A DNA stretch of 64,000 nucleotides from Lachnospiraceae bacterium. Lineage in GTDB: Bacteria > Bacillota > Clostridia > Lachnospirales > Lachnospiraceae. The position numbers and the translations under genes are program-made. The stretch covers positions 18,589 to 82,588 of the forward strand of contig CAJTAL010000018.1 in NCBI GenBank assembly GCA_910574285.1, read 5' to 3'. This document shows, piece by piece, positions 33,365 through 42,390 of this stretch. Under the pieces are notes generated by a model, which was given only the letters and a program-made list of their open reading frames with translations, was not told the origin of the DNA and ran no database searches. Every line of letters begins with the position of its first letter. Position 1 is the stretch's first letter.

Positions 33365-35707
33365 CTACTCTCCCGCCAGCAGCGCCCTCGGCGTTATCTT
33401 TTTTATTTTCAGGGATAACAGGCACGCGATCAAGAATGCCGACAGGATCATCCCCATACCTGCCAGGATATTATACCAGACCGGAACCGTAAAAGTACTT
33501 TTCACGATTCCGATATTCCTGAGGAACAGGGCAGTCAGCGGATTAATGATGAAGCTGCATACGGTCACTCCCCCAATGGTCGAGAGGATCACTGCCGGCA
33601 TGAAGGACAGCGCTGTCTGACAGATTAACTGGCCCGTCGTAAAACCAAGCGCTTTCAGTATCCCATAGTCTCGCTTCTTATTGCTCACCATCGTACGCAC
33701 CAGCAGATACAGCACAAAAGTAATCACAAGCACACTCAATACGAGTACCGCCATGACGATAATCTTCATCAGTGAGACATAGACCGCCGAGCCGCTTTGA
33801 ACCGTCGCGTTGATATCAATCGTCGCATTTACATTGTCGCCGAACCTTTCTTTTACCTCCGAATTAAAGGCTTCTATATCCGTATCATCCGCCAGATTCA
33901 GATAATAACTGGTATTCTCAAGTTCTCCCAGACGTTCATAACCTTCCCGTGTAAACAGGCAGTCTTTCCCCAGATTGTTCGAAATCTGTACAAATCCGGA
34001 TATGATATAGGCGCCTTGTTTTCCGCCTGCCGTAAGCTTAATCTCATCTCCGGTCTTAAGCTTCTTCTCCGCCGCGTACTTGGCTGCGACGGCGATCTCA
34101 TTATCGTATTTGGGGAACCTTCCCTCGATCATCACTTTCTGGTTATTCACTTTGGAAAAATCATCCGTAAGAGTCGCCACCAATACATCGCCGCCGGCAT
34201 GCGTCACCTGAAGACTATGATAGAGATAGATCTTCTGCACCCGCTCGTCCGTATTCATTTCCTTCAGGAATCCTTCCTCGGCTTCTGCCTGAACATTGAT
34301 ACAGCTATCCGCGATCTCCCCTACGATCATATCCAGGAAAGGCGCCGAATCCATGATCATATTCCTGACCATCAGTCCTGAGAACACGGCGACAAGAGAC
34401 AGTACAAGCATCGTGATACAGATCGTCACATTATGTTTCACGCCGGACATCGTCGTCTTCAAAGCCAGCGCGAGATTCAGCGGCGTCCGCGTCCTGTCGA
34501 GGGGAACATGATTCTGCTTGAAGGTGTGAGTCTGAATCCCCTGCCTGAGTGCGACGATAGGCTCTACATTCCTGATCCTGCGGGAGGACATCCATACAAC
34601 ACCAGAGACCGTCCCTCCCAGGACTGCCAGCGTCAGGAAGAACGGTACCGGCAGAAAACGGACCTCATAAGGAATGCCTGTCTGTGAGATCATCATCTCA
34701 TTAATATAGGGGAACAATACATACGACACACCGGCGCCCATCCACGCGACCACCAGGGCTATCCCCGTAAACTGCATCTGCAGGGAGCTGATAAGCTGCC
34801 TGCTCGTATAGCCCACCGCTTTGAGCGCTCCAAGATTCTTCATATTCTCCTGAATATAATTGATGATATTGGACGCAATTACCACAAGGGCAATGATAAG
34901 TATAAAACAAGCCATCGCACTCATAATTCCCGAACAGATCATCTGGGATATATACCGGGATTGAGATACCATCGCATAAGTATTACTTGCAGTACGCGCG
35001 GCAGGATAACGGGCGGAAACGGCGTCTTTAAGCATCGCATCGTAATCCTCGCTTCCTTCCCTGTCATGAAGCCTTATAGAACACAGCGCCGCCCTGGGAG
35101 CATAGCCCGCTTCCTCAAGCTCCTGGTAACAATCTTCTGTCAAAAGCACCCCGCACATACTGCAATTATGAGAACCCATCATGGCGCTGTTGAAGAATCC
35201 GCACACCGTATAAGACATCTTTCTGCTCCCAATAGAAAGTTCCATCGTCTTCCCCACCGCGATATCGTCCGACCGGTACAGAACCGGCATATAGATTCCC
35301 CTCGTATAACTGCTGTCCTCGACAATCTCAATCTTTCCGATCTTCCGGTTGAGGGCGTCCTCCTTCTCCATGAAGATAAACTCCGAATTCATCTCTCCGC
35401 CGTTATATTCGAATGTTCCCACCATATGCAGGACGGAATCCAGGAAGAACTCTGCCGTACGCTTATCTGCCTTCAAAGTATCTGTGACAAATTTACGCAT
35501 TTCACTTGTGTCGCCGTCAATTGCCATGGTCACGTGCTCCGCGTTCAGCCTGTCATGACACCTCCTGAAATTCTGCCTGTAATCCATGGACAGCATAAGC
35601 CACAGATTCAGCATAAGGGCGGCAAGAAATATTAGTACGATAATGGCTGCTGTCTGACCTTTTGCCCTCCGCAGGTTGGAACGGGCAAGAAGAATACTTT
35701 TCCTCAT
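33365..35707 (-). CDS. ABC transporter permease, FtsX/MacB-like
   Basis: A 780-residue membrane protein with two FtsX-type halves: an N-terminal helix, an outer domain of about 200 residues, three helices (about 260-370), then a second helix-outer domain-three-helix unit ending at the C-terminus (IIVMAVLVLSVLVITFVLYL and later). Such permeases pair with LolD/MacB-like ATPases to act on peptides, lipoproteins or cell-wall hydrolases. The ATPase gene lies directly upstream; GGGGTGG at its end serves as ribosome binding site. A histidine kinase and response regulator on the same strand, 0.9 kb upstream, probably control it. Confidence 0.88.
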   Translation of the reverse strand: MRKSILLARSNLRRAKGQTAAIIVLIFLAALMLNLWLMLSMDYRQNFRRCHDRLNAEHVTMAIDGDTSEMRKFVTDTLKADKRTAEFFLDSVLHMVGTFEYNGGEMNSEFIFMEKEDALNRKIGKIEIVEDSSYTRGIYMPVLYRSDDIAVGKTMELSIGSRKMSYTVCGFFNSAMMGSHNCSMCGVLLTEDCYQELEEAGYAPRAALCSIRLHDREGSEDYDAMLKDAVSARYPAARTASNTYAMVSQSRYISQMICSGIMSAMACFILIIALVVIASNIINYIQENMKNLGALKAVGYTSRQLISSLQMQFTGIALVVAWMGAGVSYVLFPYINEMMISQTGIPYEVRFLPVPFFLTLAVLGGTVSGVVWMSSRRIRNVEPIVALRQGIQTHTFKQNHVPLDRTRTPLNLALALKTTMSGVKHNVTICITMLVLSLVAVFSGLMVRNMIMDSAPFLDMIVGEIADSCINVQAEAEEGFLKEMNTDERVQKIYLYHSLQVTHAGGDVLVATLTDDFSKVNNQKVMIEGRFPKYDNEIAVAAKYAAEKKLKTGDEIKLTAGGKQGAYIISGFVQISNNLGKDCLFTREGYERLGELENTSYYLNLADDTDIEAFNSEVKERFGDNVNATIDINATVQSGSAVYVSLMKIIVMAVLVLSVLVITFVLYLLVRTMVSNKKRDYGILKALGFTTGQLICQTALSFMPAVILSTIGGVTVCSFIINPLTALFLRNIGIVKSTFTVPVWYNILAGMGMILSAFLIACLLSLKIKKITPRALLAGE

Positions 35708-35709
35708 AT

Positions 35710-36471
35710 CTACCACCCCATTTCCGCCAGGAAGGAAGCCAGCTTCTCCTGCCTTGCCGAATCGTCCTGCATCGCGTATTTCCCGAGATCACACTCTCCC
35801 AGGATCATGCCGTCCTTCAAGTACAGGATACGGCTGCCCCGCCTGGCAGACCGCATATCGTGCGTCACCATTACGATACTCTGGCCCTTCTCGTTGAACC
35901 TTGTAAGCGTATCAAGCACATCCAGCCCGGTCTTCGAATTAAGCGCACCCGTAGGCTCGTCTGCGAATAAGATCTCCGGACTGTTTATCAGAGCACGAAC
36001 CATACCCACCCTCTGGGCTTCCCCGCCCGAGATCTGTGTCGGGAACTTATTCTGTGTCTCCTCGGAAATGTCCACATCGGCAAATAATTCCTTCGCCCTT
36101 AAAATAACTGATTTCCTATCCCTGTCTGTCAGCAGGCCTGCCGACAATACATTATCCATCACAGACATCCCGTCTATCAGATAGATCTGCTGAAATACGA
36201 ATCCGCAATGATCCCGCCGGAATACGGCAAGTTCATCCTGACTAAGACTGGAGATCCTGCGCTCCCCAAAAGTTATCGTCCCGAGAGACGGTGTATCCAT
36301 TCCGGACAATGCATACAGGAGCGTGGATTTTCCCGCCCCGCTCGCCCCCATAATCACAGTAAAATCCCCCTGGTACAACTCCAGGTCAATATTTTTAAGA
36401 ACGTGCTGCAAATTTCCTCCGCTTGAGAAGGATTTGCTCAGATTCTCTGTTTTCAACAATATCTTCTTCAT
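35710..36471 (-). CDS. ABC transporter ATP-binding protein, LolD/MacB type
   Basis: A 253-residue ATPase: Walker A GASGAGKST, signature ISGGEAQRVGM (usual LSGGQ replaced), Walker B EILFADEPTGALNS and switch His in VTHDMRS. The family works with FtsX-type permeases by mechanotransmission rather than classic import. The stop codon overlaps the ribosome binding site of the permease gene, so the two are co-translated. Family members in Firmicutes often confer resistance to peptide antibiotics (inference here). Confidence 0.93.
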   Translation of the reverse strand: MKKILLKTENLSKSFSSGGNLQHVLKNIDLELYQGDFTVIMGASGAGKSTLLYALSGMDTPSLGTITFGERRISSLSQDELAVFRRDHCGFVFQQIYLIDGMSVMDNVLSAGLLTDRDRKSVILRAKELFADVDISEETQNKFPTQISGGEAQRVGMVRALINSPEILFADEPTGALNSKTGLDVLDTLTRFNEKGQSIVMVTHDMRSARRGSRILYLKDGMILGECDLGKYAMQDDSARQEKLASFLAEMGW

Positions 36472-36593
36472 GTCAAACCTCCCATTTTCAAAATATCATC
36501 TGTCTGCTGCACGTTCTATTCTATTATTTCAATTCTTAGATGTCTTTAGACAATCCTTAAATATCTCTTAAATGATACCAGAAAACTTAACAA

Positions 36594-36622
36594 TTGACAT
36601 GCGTAATAATACGTGTCATAAT
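36594..36622 (+). promoter_or_regulatory. Promoter of hicAB with operator-like repeat
   Basis: TTGACA (36594-36599), 17-bp spacer, CATAAT (36617-36622). The spacer contains an imperfect inverted repeat (GACATGCGTA / TACGTGTC), suited to binding by HicB. Confidence 0.75.
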
Positions 36623-36652
36623 ATATTCATGATAAGAAAAGGAGTTATAAAA

Positions 36653-36841
36653 ATGCCATTAACACCAAGGGAACTTATAAAAAAGCTAAAACAAAATGAT
36701 TTTATAATCATCAGCCAGAACGGTTCCCATGTAAAATTGCGGAATCCCCAAACCGGAAAGCAAGTAATCGTTCCTTATCATTCAAATGCCATGAAAAAAG
36801 GCTTGGAAAACGCAATATTAAAACAGGCAGGTTTAAAATAA
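36653..36841 (+). CDS. hicA: HicA mRNA interferase toxin
   Basis: A 62-residue dsRNA-binding-fold toxin that cuts mRNA. It begins MPLTPRELIKKLKQNDF and has the catalytic His in SQNGSHVKLRNP plus the usual VPYHSNAMKKG. The length is standard. The start at 36653 follows AAGGAG at 9 bases; the longer frame from 36572 covers the promoter and is not used. It precedes hicB, the usual order. Confidence 0.93.
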   Translation: MPLTPRELIKKLKQNDFIIISQNGSHVKLRNPQTGKQVIVPYHSNAMKKGLENAILKQAGLK

Positions 36842-36870
36842 TTCTGCCGTTCAAATATGGAGGTATCTGC

Positions 36871-37272
36871 ATGAACAAATTAGTATTTTATCCCGCTGTT
36901 TTTCACAAAGCTGAAGAAGGAGGTTTCTGGATCTCATTCCCTGACCTCCCAGAATGCTTTACTGAAGGAGATGATATGATACAGGCGTATGAAATGGCTG
37001 TCAATGCTCTTGGTCTGGCACTCACATCGCGCGAAGCTGAAAAGCAAACCCTTCCGGAACCATCTGCCCCCACTGAAATTACTGTCGAAAAAGATTCATT
37101 TCTTGTTGTTATTGAATTTGATATACTGGCATATAAGAAAAGAACCAACTCACGGGCTGTTAAAAAAACACTTAGCATTCCAGAATGGCTCAATGAAGAA
37201 GCAACTGCCATCGGTGTTAATTTCTCCCAGGTTTTGCAAGAAGCGCTTATGCAGAAATTACAGATCAAATAA
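36871..37272 (+). CDS. hicB: HicB antitoxin
   Basis: A 133-residue antitoxin: N-terminal degraded RNase H-like domain (FYPAVFHKAEEGGFWISFPD, PECFTEGDDM) that blocks HicA, and a C-terminal ribbon-helix-helix DNA-binding part (KKTLSIPEWLNEEATAIGVN). It binds the operator in front of hicA. GGAGG lies 8 bp before the ATG. The pair sits on the plus strand inside an otherwise minus-strand transporter/two-component locus, which suggests a later insertion. Confidence 0.93.
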   Translation: MNKLVFYPAVFHKAEEGGFWISFPDLPECFTEGDDMIQAYEMAVNALGLALTSREAEKQTLPEPSAPTEITVEKDSFLVVIEFDILAYKKRTNSRAVKKTLSIPEWLNEEATAIGVNFSQVLQEALMQKLQIK

Positions 37273-37297
37273 AACTTTCAGAAATTTCCCGGCACTT

Positions 37298-37320
37298 GAG
37301 GCTGTTGCGACAGCCTCTTT
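37298..37320 (+). terminator. Terminator after hicB
   Basis: GAGGCTG (37298-37304) / CAGCCTC (37311-37317), loop of 6, followed by TTTA. It can also limit read-through from the convergent kinase gene. Confidence 0.65.
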
Positions 37321-37339
37321 AGGCCGGATCAAAGTCTCT

Positions 37340-38623
37340 TCAAATATCTCCGCTCAAGGAGATGCCTGCCGTCACTTCGAATCCCTCTTCTCCGTTCCGT
37401 ATCTTAAGTTCACCGCCCATCTCTCTCATAAAATAATCCGAGATATAGAGTCCAAGCCCCGCCCCTTCTATATGTTCTGCATTACTTCCTCTCCTGAATT
37501 TCTCCTTCAGAAGCGGCAGTTCTTCCTCTCTGACTCCTTTGCCATAATCCTGGATATGTACATTCAGCCGGCGCCCTTCCCGGCATATCTTCACCTCTAT
37601 CTTCGTGCCTGCGTATTTATAAGAATTTGCGAATATATTGTCGAATACCTGCTGTAACCGGAGAGGATCTGCGCACAGCAGACAATCCGGTATCTCCGGG
37701 ATTACCGCCTGATGCAGATAATCCGCACTCTCAAGCATATCTCCCAGCCTCCTGCTCTCCATATCCTCCGGTGTTATGGTAAGCTGCCTGAGTTCCTCAA
37801 GCGTCGCCGTAAATAAATTGGTGATCAATGTGTTGATCTGATCGGCTTTGCGGATAATCTGTATATAATGATCCCGTAACCGTTCATTATCCGCAAGCGC
37901 CGTCCCTACCTCGGCTACCGCCTTGATGCTTGCAACCGGCGTCTTAATGTCATGAGAGAGCTTCGCCACAAGTTCTTTCTTACTCGCATTCGCCCTTGCC
38001 TCCGCCGCCCTCGCTTTCTTAAGCTCTGACCGCATGATATCGAAACTCTCCGTGAACGCGCCGAAAAGATTCTGCCGGTCCATCATTAGCGGAATATCCA
38101 GATTACCTCCTGCAATACGCTCCGCGAACCCTTCGAGCTGACGGAACGGCTTGATGATAACCCGATTCAGATAGCCAAGATACCCGATACATACGGCACA
38201 CTGCAATAACATTGCGGCAAGTATGATAAGAATCATCGTCTGACTCTGTCTCCGATAAAGCTGTCCGCTGTCATTGTCGATGATGATCTTCCCGACAGTC
38301 TGCCCTTCCACTGTAAGATCCAGTATCGTATCCCGGTGTATTACCGCCCTGTTAATGCTTTCGCTTAAGTCCGGCCGAGTCCGATAAAGCACTGTCCCGG
38401 AGCCGTCAAGCACCACATACTCAAGATCCGGGGTATCCGTTCCCCAGGTTCCTGCAGATTCGCCTGTCAGGATATCCCAGTCCGCTTCGACAGACCGGAC
38501 AACCTCATTTACCAGAACAGCATCCTGACGATTATCGGTACTCCGGAATGCGAGCAGGACAACCATAAGTATTTCCACTGCGAAAAGAATCAATAATCCG
38601 GCAAGAAATGATCTCCTTCTCAT
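37340..38623 (-). CDS. Sensor histidine kinase
   Basis: A 427-residue kinase: membrane helices at about 7-26 and 129-150, an outer domain of about 100 residues between them, a HAMP segment (FRQLEGFAERIAGGNLDIPL), HisKA with His 224 in KLSHDIKTPVAS and a HATPase domain with N-box NSYKY, DYGKGV and GAGLGLYI. The start overlaps the response regulator stop by 4 bp. It most likely senses an envelope or peptide signal for the ABC transporter encoded downstream on the same strand beyond hicAB (inference from the order regulator-kinase-ATPase-permease). Confidence 0.93.
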   Translation of the reverse strand: MRRRSFLAGLLILFAVEILMVVLLAFRSTDNRQDAVLVNEVVRSVEADWDILTGESAGTWGTDTPDLEYVVLDGSGTVLYRTRPDLSESINRAVIHRDTILDLTVEGQTVGKIIIDNDSGQLYRRQSQTMILIILAAMLLQCAVCIGYLGYLNRVIIKPFRQLEGFAERIAGGNLDIPLMMDRQNLFGAFTESFDIMRSELKKARAAEARANASKKELVAKLSHDIKTPVASIKAVAEVGTALADNERLRDHYIQIIRKADQINTLITNLFTATLEELRQLTITPEDMESRRLGDMLESADYLHQAVIPEIPDCLLCADPLRLQQVFDNIFANSYKYAGTKIEVKICREGRRLNVHIQDYGKGVREEELPLLKEKFRRGSNAEHIEGAGLGLYISDYFMREMGGELKIRNGEEGFEVTAGISLSGDI

Positions 38624-39315
38624 TCATGTGCTCCTTTGCAGAACCTGTAACCTTCACCCCAGACCGTAATGATATATTCCGGTTTCCCGGGATTGCGTTC
38701 TATCACTTCCCGCAGCCTGCGGATATGTACGTTCAGCGTTCCGTCTCCTGTAAACTTATTCTTCCAGACTTCATCAAACAGCTCCCGCTTCGTGACCACC
38801 TTATTCTCGTTCCTGATCAGGAAAGACAGTAATTTGAACTCCAGCGCAGTAAGCCTGACTTCATTTCCCTCGACGGACACCTTCTTTGACTGAAAATCCA
38901 CAGTCAGCCGTCCGTCAGAGTATCGCTCGTCTCCGCCGTCTTTCCCCTGCCCGAATCGTCTCAGCATAACCTGAACCTTCGCAAGCAGGACATTAAGAGA
39001 ATAGGGCTTCTGGACATAATCATCCCCTCCGATATGAAACGCGACGATCTTATCGTCGTCACTGGTCCGTGCCGATATAAACAGGATCGGTATCTCCGTC
39101 TTAGCGCGGAGTTCCCTGCACAATTCAAATCCGCTTCCATCCTCAAGATTGATATCTAAGAGCAGCAGCTTCGCCGTATTATGCTCAAGAAATTCTCTGC
39201 ATCCGGAAGCGCTGTATACCGCCGCCGTCTTAACTCCGAAAAGATTAAAATATTCTGCCGTGCTGTCTGCGAGAAGCTTCTCATCATCTATAACCAAACA
39301 ATCATACTGCACCAT
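38620..39315 (-). CDS. OmpR-family response regulator
   Basis: A 231-residue regulator: receiver with DDE at 10-12, phospho-acceptor D54 in LLLLDINLEDG and Lys in YVQKPYS, then a winged helix (LTALEFKLLSFL and TGDGTLNVHIRRLREVIE). The upstream sequence AGGAGAAATGG gives a good ribosome binding site. Its stop overlaps the kinase start, so the two are coupled. It probably controls the ATPase/permease genes at 33.4-36.5 kb. Confidence 0.93.
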   Translation of the reverse strand: MVQYDCLVIDDEKLLADSTAEYFNLFGVKTAAVYSASGCREFLEHNTAKLLLLDINLEDGSGFELCRELRAKTEIPILFISARTSDDDKIVAFHIGGDDYVQKPYSLNVLLAKVQVMLRRFGQGKDGGDERYSDGRLTVDFQSKKVSVEGNEVRLTALEFKLLSFLIRNENKVVTKRELFDEVWKNKFTGDGTLNVHIRRLREVIERNPGKPEYIITVWGEGYRFCKGAHE

Positions 39316-39370
39316 TTCTCCTCCTAAATATTGATTTACTTTTTTGAAAACAATCCTCTAAATTACAAAA

Positions 39371-39418
39371 ACTCATTTTAAAATTACTGATTTTGCAGTC
39401 AGTAATTTTAAAATGAGT
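39371..39418 (-). terminator. Long AT-rich hairpin, probable terminator of the ABC operon
   Basis: 20-bp perfect arms (39371-39390 and 39399-39418), loop TTTTGCAG. On the minus strand a T-run follows. The stem is almost all A/T, unusual for a terminator. It lies between the small membrane protein gene and the next response regulator. Confidence 0.65.
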
Positions 39419-39475
39419 ATATCACATATACGCGAATAAAAAAAATACAAATTCTCCTCACATTATCTTTCTTAT

Positions 39476-39515
39476 ATTACTTCTCTCATATTACTTCTCT
39501 CACATTACTTTTCCC
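39476..39515. repeat. 14-bp tandem repeat at the end of the small membrane gene
   Basis: ATTACTTCTCTCAT (39476-39489), ATTACTTCTCTCAC (39490-39503) and a partial third copy (39504-). The second unit covers the stop codon of the gene ending at 39500. Confidence 0.7.
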
Positions 39516-39793
39516 GCCGCCATCATTCCGATTGCCATGACTCCAAATACAGCGTAGATTTCATTTACCACCAGGCAGATCTTCATAAGGTTATTCTGCA
39601 CCTTCCCCTTCATATACACGGCAAATGTAAATGCTCCCGAAAATATCATAAAAACCGCATAGCTCCCTATCATAATCTCTGCCGCAGGCGACTGAAGCGC
39701 CCACTCATACTGCCGCAGGATGAGTATCGTCCAGGGCAGGAACATCATCAGACCTGCAATTGCTGTCAATAATCCCTTTAAACTCTGCTTCAT
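39500..39793 (-). CDS. Small membrane protein in the ABC operon
   Basis: 97 residues with three predicted helices (about 7-27, 40-62 and 75-95), few charged residues and no motif I know. It is the last gene of the ATPase-permease-permease operon and starts 18 bp after the second permease, with AAAGGAG upstream. Small membrane proteins of this kind may assist immunity transporters, but no function is established. Confidence 0.7.
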   Translation of the reverse strand: MKQSLKGLLTAIAGLMMFLPWTILILRQYEWALQSPAAEIMIGSYAVFMIFSGAFTFAVYMKGKVQNNLMKICLVVNEIYAVFGVMAIGMMAAGKVM

Positions 39794-39811
39794 ATTACCT
39801 ATCTCCTTTCC

Positions 39812-40582
39812 CTATCTCCTTTCGCTCTTTCCAAAACAAACGCATGCAGCCGCCAGACAGATTCCTGTGAATACCGCCGCCACCGGAATCCACGGAACCA
39901 GCTCCAACTTAACTTCCGATAGATTAGACGCCAGCTTTCCGTATTCTGCCGTTATGATATAGAATGGATAATCCATCGGATACACAAACCACACCTTTGT
40001 ATTGATCATCAATACAGAGGGCACGATGGACGCAAGCCCGAGCCCCACCGAGAAGATCGGGGTACGGACACATACGGACAACATCCAGAAAAAAGCAAGC
40101 ATTGGAAATGCCGACACATATAATCCCCCAACCAGTTTGAATACAAATAAGGGAGACAGCAGGAATTCATAGTCCTGGATCTGCGACGCGACCGCGGCGC
40201 TTAAAAAATACATCCCTGTCATCATCGCCATCTGAACCGCCGCTAAGATCAGCAATATGACAAATTTCGCCATGCACAGCTTTGCCGTACTGACGGGAAG
40301 GGCAAGCATCCGCAGGATACCGTGGTTCGACCGCTCTGTCTGAGCAAGCAGCACCGTGCTTACCACCATGCCCGCCGGGAACATGAACCATGCCATTCCC
40401 ATAAATCCCTGTATAAGGAAATTATGCTCCGGAGAAATTCCTTCCGCCTGCATCTCAAAATTCAGATGCGCATTTAAAATCGACGGGACCCAGAGCATCA
40501 CCGCCGCCATCCCCATGATGAACAGAATCCTGGACCGGCGCAGCTTCTTCCATTCCACTCCGGTTAGTAATATAAATCTCAT
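39812..40582 (-). CDS. Lantibiotic-immunity-type ABC permease, second subunit
   Basis: 256 residues, about six membrane helices (for example ILFIMGMAAVMLWVPSIL near the start and a last helix ending in CLAAACVCFG). The pattern of a cytoplasmic start (LLTGVEWKKLRRSRI) and a large loop after helix 1 matches EpiG/MutG/CprC-type permeases that expel lantibiotics from the membrane. It overlaps the first permease by 4 bp. Its end and the following ribosome binding site hold a 13-bp tandem duplication (39798-39823). Confidence 0.82.
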   Translation of the reverse strand: MRFILLTGVEWKKLRRSRILFIMGMAAVMLWVPSILNAHLNFEMQAEGISPEHNFLIQGFMGMAWFMFPAGMVVSTVLLAQTERSNHGILRMLALPVSTAKLCMAKFVILLILAAVQMAMMTGMYFLSAAVASQIQDYEFLLSPLFVFKLVGGLYVSAFPMLAFFWMLSVCVRTPIFSVGLGLASIVPSVLMINTKVWFVYPMDYPFYIITAEYGKLASNLSEVKLELVPWIPVAAVFTGICLAAACVCFGKSERR

Positions 40583-41349
40583 GCCGCCGCCCTCCTGACT
40601 TTCAGAAATACCATCTCCGCCGCTCCGATTACGACGGCTTCTATCATTGCCGCAACCAGATATTGCACTGCCTGCCCCGCTTTTGCCCCCTCAAGGATCT
40701 GGAACGGCAGAGCAAAAGGGAACACGGACAAGGCAAAATATCTGACGGGAATCACCGTTGCCATAAACAAACATACCACATCGATGCCAAGGGATATCCA
40801 CATATTTTTGCATGCCGACGCAACTAACAAGGATAATATCACAACCGGCAGCAGCATGCAGAAGCAATATCCGAAGTTATATGCCAGATCCTTGACAAAT
40901 TTCATATATGCCGAAGCGAAAGACACGCCATAGAATGCCGTATATGCCCCTTCTTCCCCGCCGAACCAATGCAAGGTGCAGAAGATCAGCGACAGCATCT
41001 CTATGATCAGCATTATGACACACATACCGGACAGCAAGAGACATTTCATAAAGAACATCTCTTCCTCCCTGAGAGGCAGCGCCGTCATACGGCAAATGGC
41101 ATGATCCGCATATTCTGTATGGTACATCATACAGGCAATGATAATGACCAGAAGCATATTCAGCATCGACATCATCTGCCAGTCCGCCTGCATGATCGTC
41201 CGAAGCGGCGGCTGCATAAGATGCGTATACTGCTCTGACCGCACCGCCAGCTCCAGGATCGGAACCGCCGCCGCAAGGATTCCCCCTGCCAGACATCCCG
41301 GTATGATCCCTGTCCTCTTTATCTTCTTATATTCCAACGCAAAATTCAT
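40579..41349 (-). CDS. Lantibiotic-immunity-type ABC permease, first subunit
   Basis: 256 residues with the same six-helix plan as the next gene: start FALEYKKIKRTGIIPGCLAG, a long outer loop (about 38-58), and helices to the C-terminus. It is of the EpiE/MutE/CprB kind. It overlaps its neighbours on both sides by 4 bp, so all three ABC genes are translationally coupled. The equal length of the two permeases fits a heterodimer. Confidence 0.82.
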   Translation of the reverse strand: MNFALEYKKIKRTGIIPGCLAGGILAAAVPILELAVRSEQYTHLMQPPLRTIMQADWQMMSMLNMLLVIIIACMMYHTEYADHAICRMTALPLREEEMFFMKCLLLSGMCVIMLIIEMLSLIFCTLHWFGGEEGAYTAFYGVSFASAYMKFVKDLAYNFGYCFCMLLPVVILSLLVASACKNMWISLGIDVVCLFMATVIPVRYFALSVFPFALPFQILEGAKAGQAVQYLVAAMIEAVVIGAAEMVFLKVRRAAA

Positions 41350-42101
41350 CGTACACCGCCTCTCCGAAGATTATCTTCCTCAATCATCGCAAGAAACGTA
41401 TCCTCCAGATTATCCGTGGGATACCCCTTCTCTTTGGCTCCCCGCTTCAGCTCGTCAAGCGTCCCCTCGAACAGAAGCCGTCCGTGATTCAGAATACCGA
41501 TATTATCCGCCATCAGCTCTATCTCCGAGAGCAGATGAGAAGATACCAGAACCGTACAGCCGATCTTCTCCGGCAAAGAGCGGATCAGAGAACGAATCTC
41601 ATGGATACCGACGGGATCAAGCCCGTTGGTCGGCTCGTCGAGCATCAGGATCGGCGGCCTCCCGATCAGAGCGCCGGCAAGCCCGAGCCTCTGCTTCATG
41701 CCAAGAGAATATTTTCTTGCAAGGCGCTTTCTCCACTGTGTAAGCCCGGTCAGCTCCAAAGCATCGTCCACTGCTGATTTCGGAAGCGCCAGGATTCTCC
41801 GAATGATGTCGAGATTCTCTTCGCCGGTGAGATTCCCGTAGAATGCCGGCGCCTCTATAAAAGACCCGACTTCCTTCAGTATCTGTATCCTGTCCTGCGG
41901 GTACTTCTTACCGTCTATGATGAAGTCTCCCGCCGTCGGTTTCGTAAGGCCCAGGAACATCTTCATCGTCGTGGATTTACCCGCGCCGTTCGGTCCGAGG
42001 AATCCATAGACCGTCCCTTTGGGAATATGGAGGTTCACATTGGAAACCGCGGTGAAATCTGCATACCTTTTCGTCAGATGGCTGCTTTCAATAATATTCA
42101 T
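41346..42101 (-). CDS. Lantibiotic-immunity-type ABC ATPase
   Basis: 251 residues: Walker A GPNGAGKSTTMKM, signature YSLGMKQRLGLAGAL, Walker B ILMLDEPTNGLDP, switch His in SSHLLSE. The SLGMKQR signature is typical of the bacitracin/lantibiotic export ATPases (BcrA, EpiF, CprA). First gene of the operon, with AAAGGAGC upstream and a divergent two-component system beyond a spacer with phased repeats. It very likely powers the two permeases that follow. Confidence 0.9.
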   Translation of the reverse strand: MNIIESSHLTKRYADFTAVSNVNLHIPKGTVYGFLGPNGAGKSTTMKMFLGLTKPTAGDFIIDGKKYPQDRIQILKEVGSFIEAPAFYGNLTGEENLDIIRRILALPKSAVDDALELTGLTQWRKRLARKYSLGMKQRLGLAGALIGRPPILMLDEPTNGLDPVGIHEIRSLIRSLPEKIGCTVLVSSHLLSEIELMADNIGILNHGRLLFEGTLDELKRGAKEKGYPTDNLEDTFLAMIEEDNLRRGGVR

Positions 42102-42214
42102 ATTTCATTGCTCCTTTCTCCTGATATACTCTCGAAAATATCCTTTTCTCCTGCTTCACGTCTGCTTCTTTGGTAATTGCCGGAAATTCCAAGAGTATAT
42201 TTTCCTTCGGTTCT

Positions 42215-42274
42215 CTTACAGTGTACACCGCCAACCTTACATCTACATTCCCGTAACCTTACATCTGCCTTACA
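42215..42274. promoter_or_regulatory. Phased CTTACA (TGTAAG) direct repeats, candidate regulator binding sites
   Basis: CTTACA at 42215, 42236, 42258 and 42269, that is 21, 22 and 11 bp apart, close to whole helical turns. Two copies lie within a longer repeat AACCTTACATCT (42233-42244 and 42255-42266). Direct repeats 11 bp apart are the usual target of OmpR/PhoB-type regulators. They lie between the ABC operon and the divergent regulator gene. Confidence 0.7.
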
Positions 42275-42390
42275 TTTTCTGCTGCCCACTCGATTTTCAG
42301 GCTAATACATGATATCATAAACCCATATTTCAGCGAACCAGTGCAGAACTCACCGCTAATTACGGAAAATGAAAGGACTGAAAGATTTTT

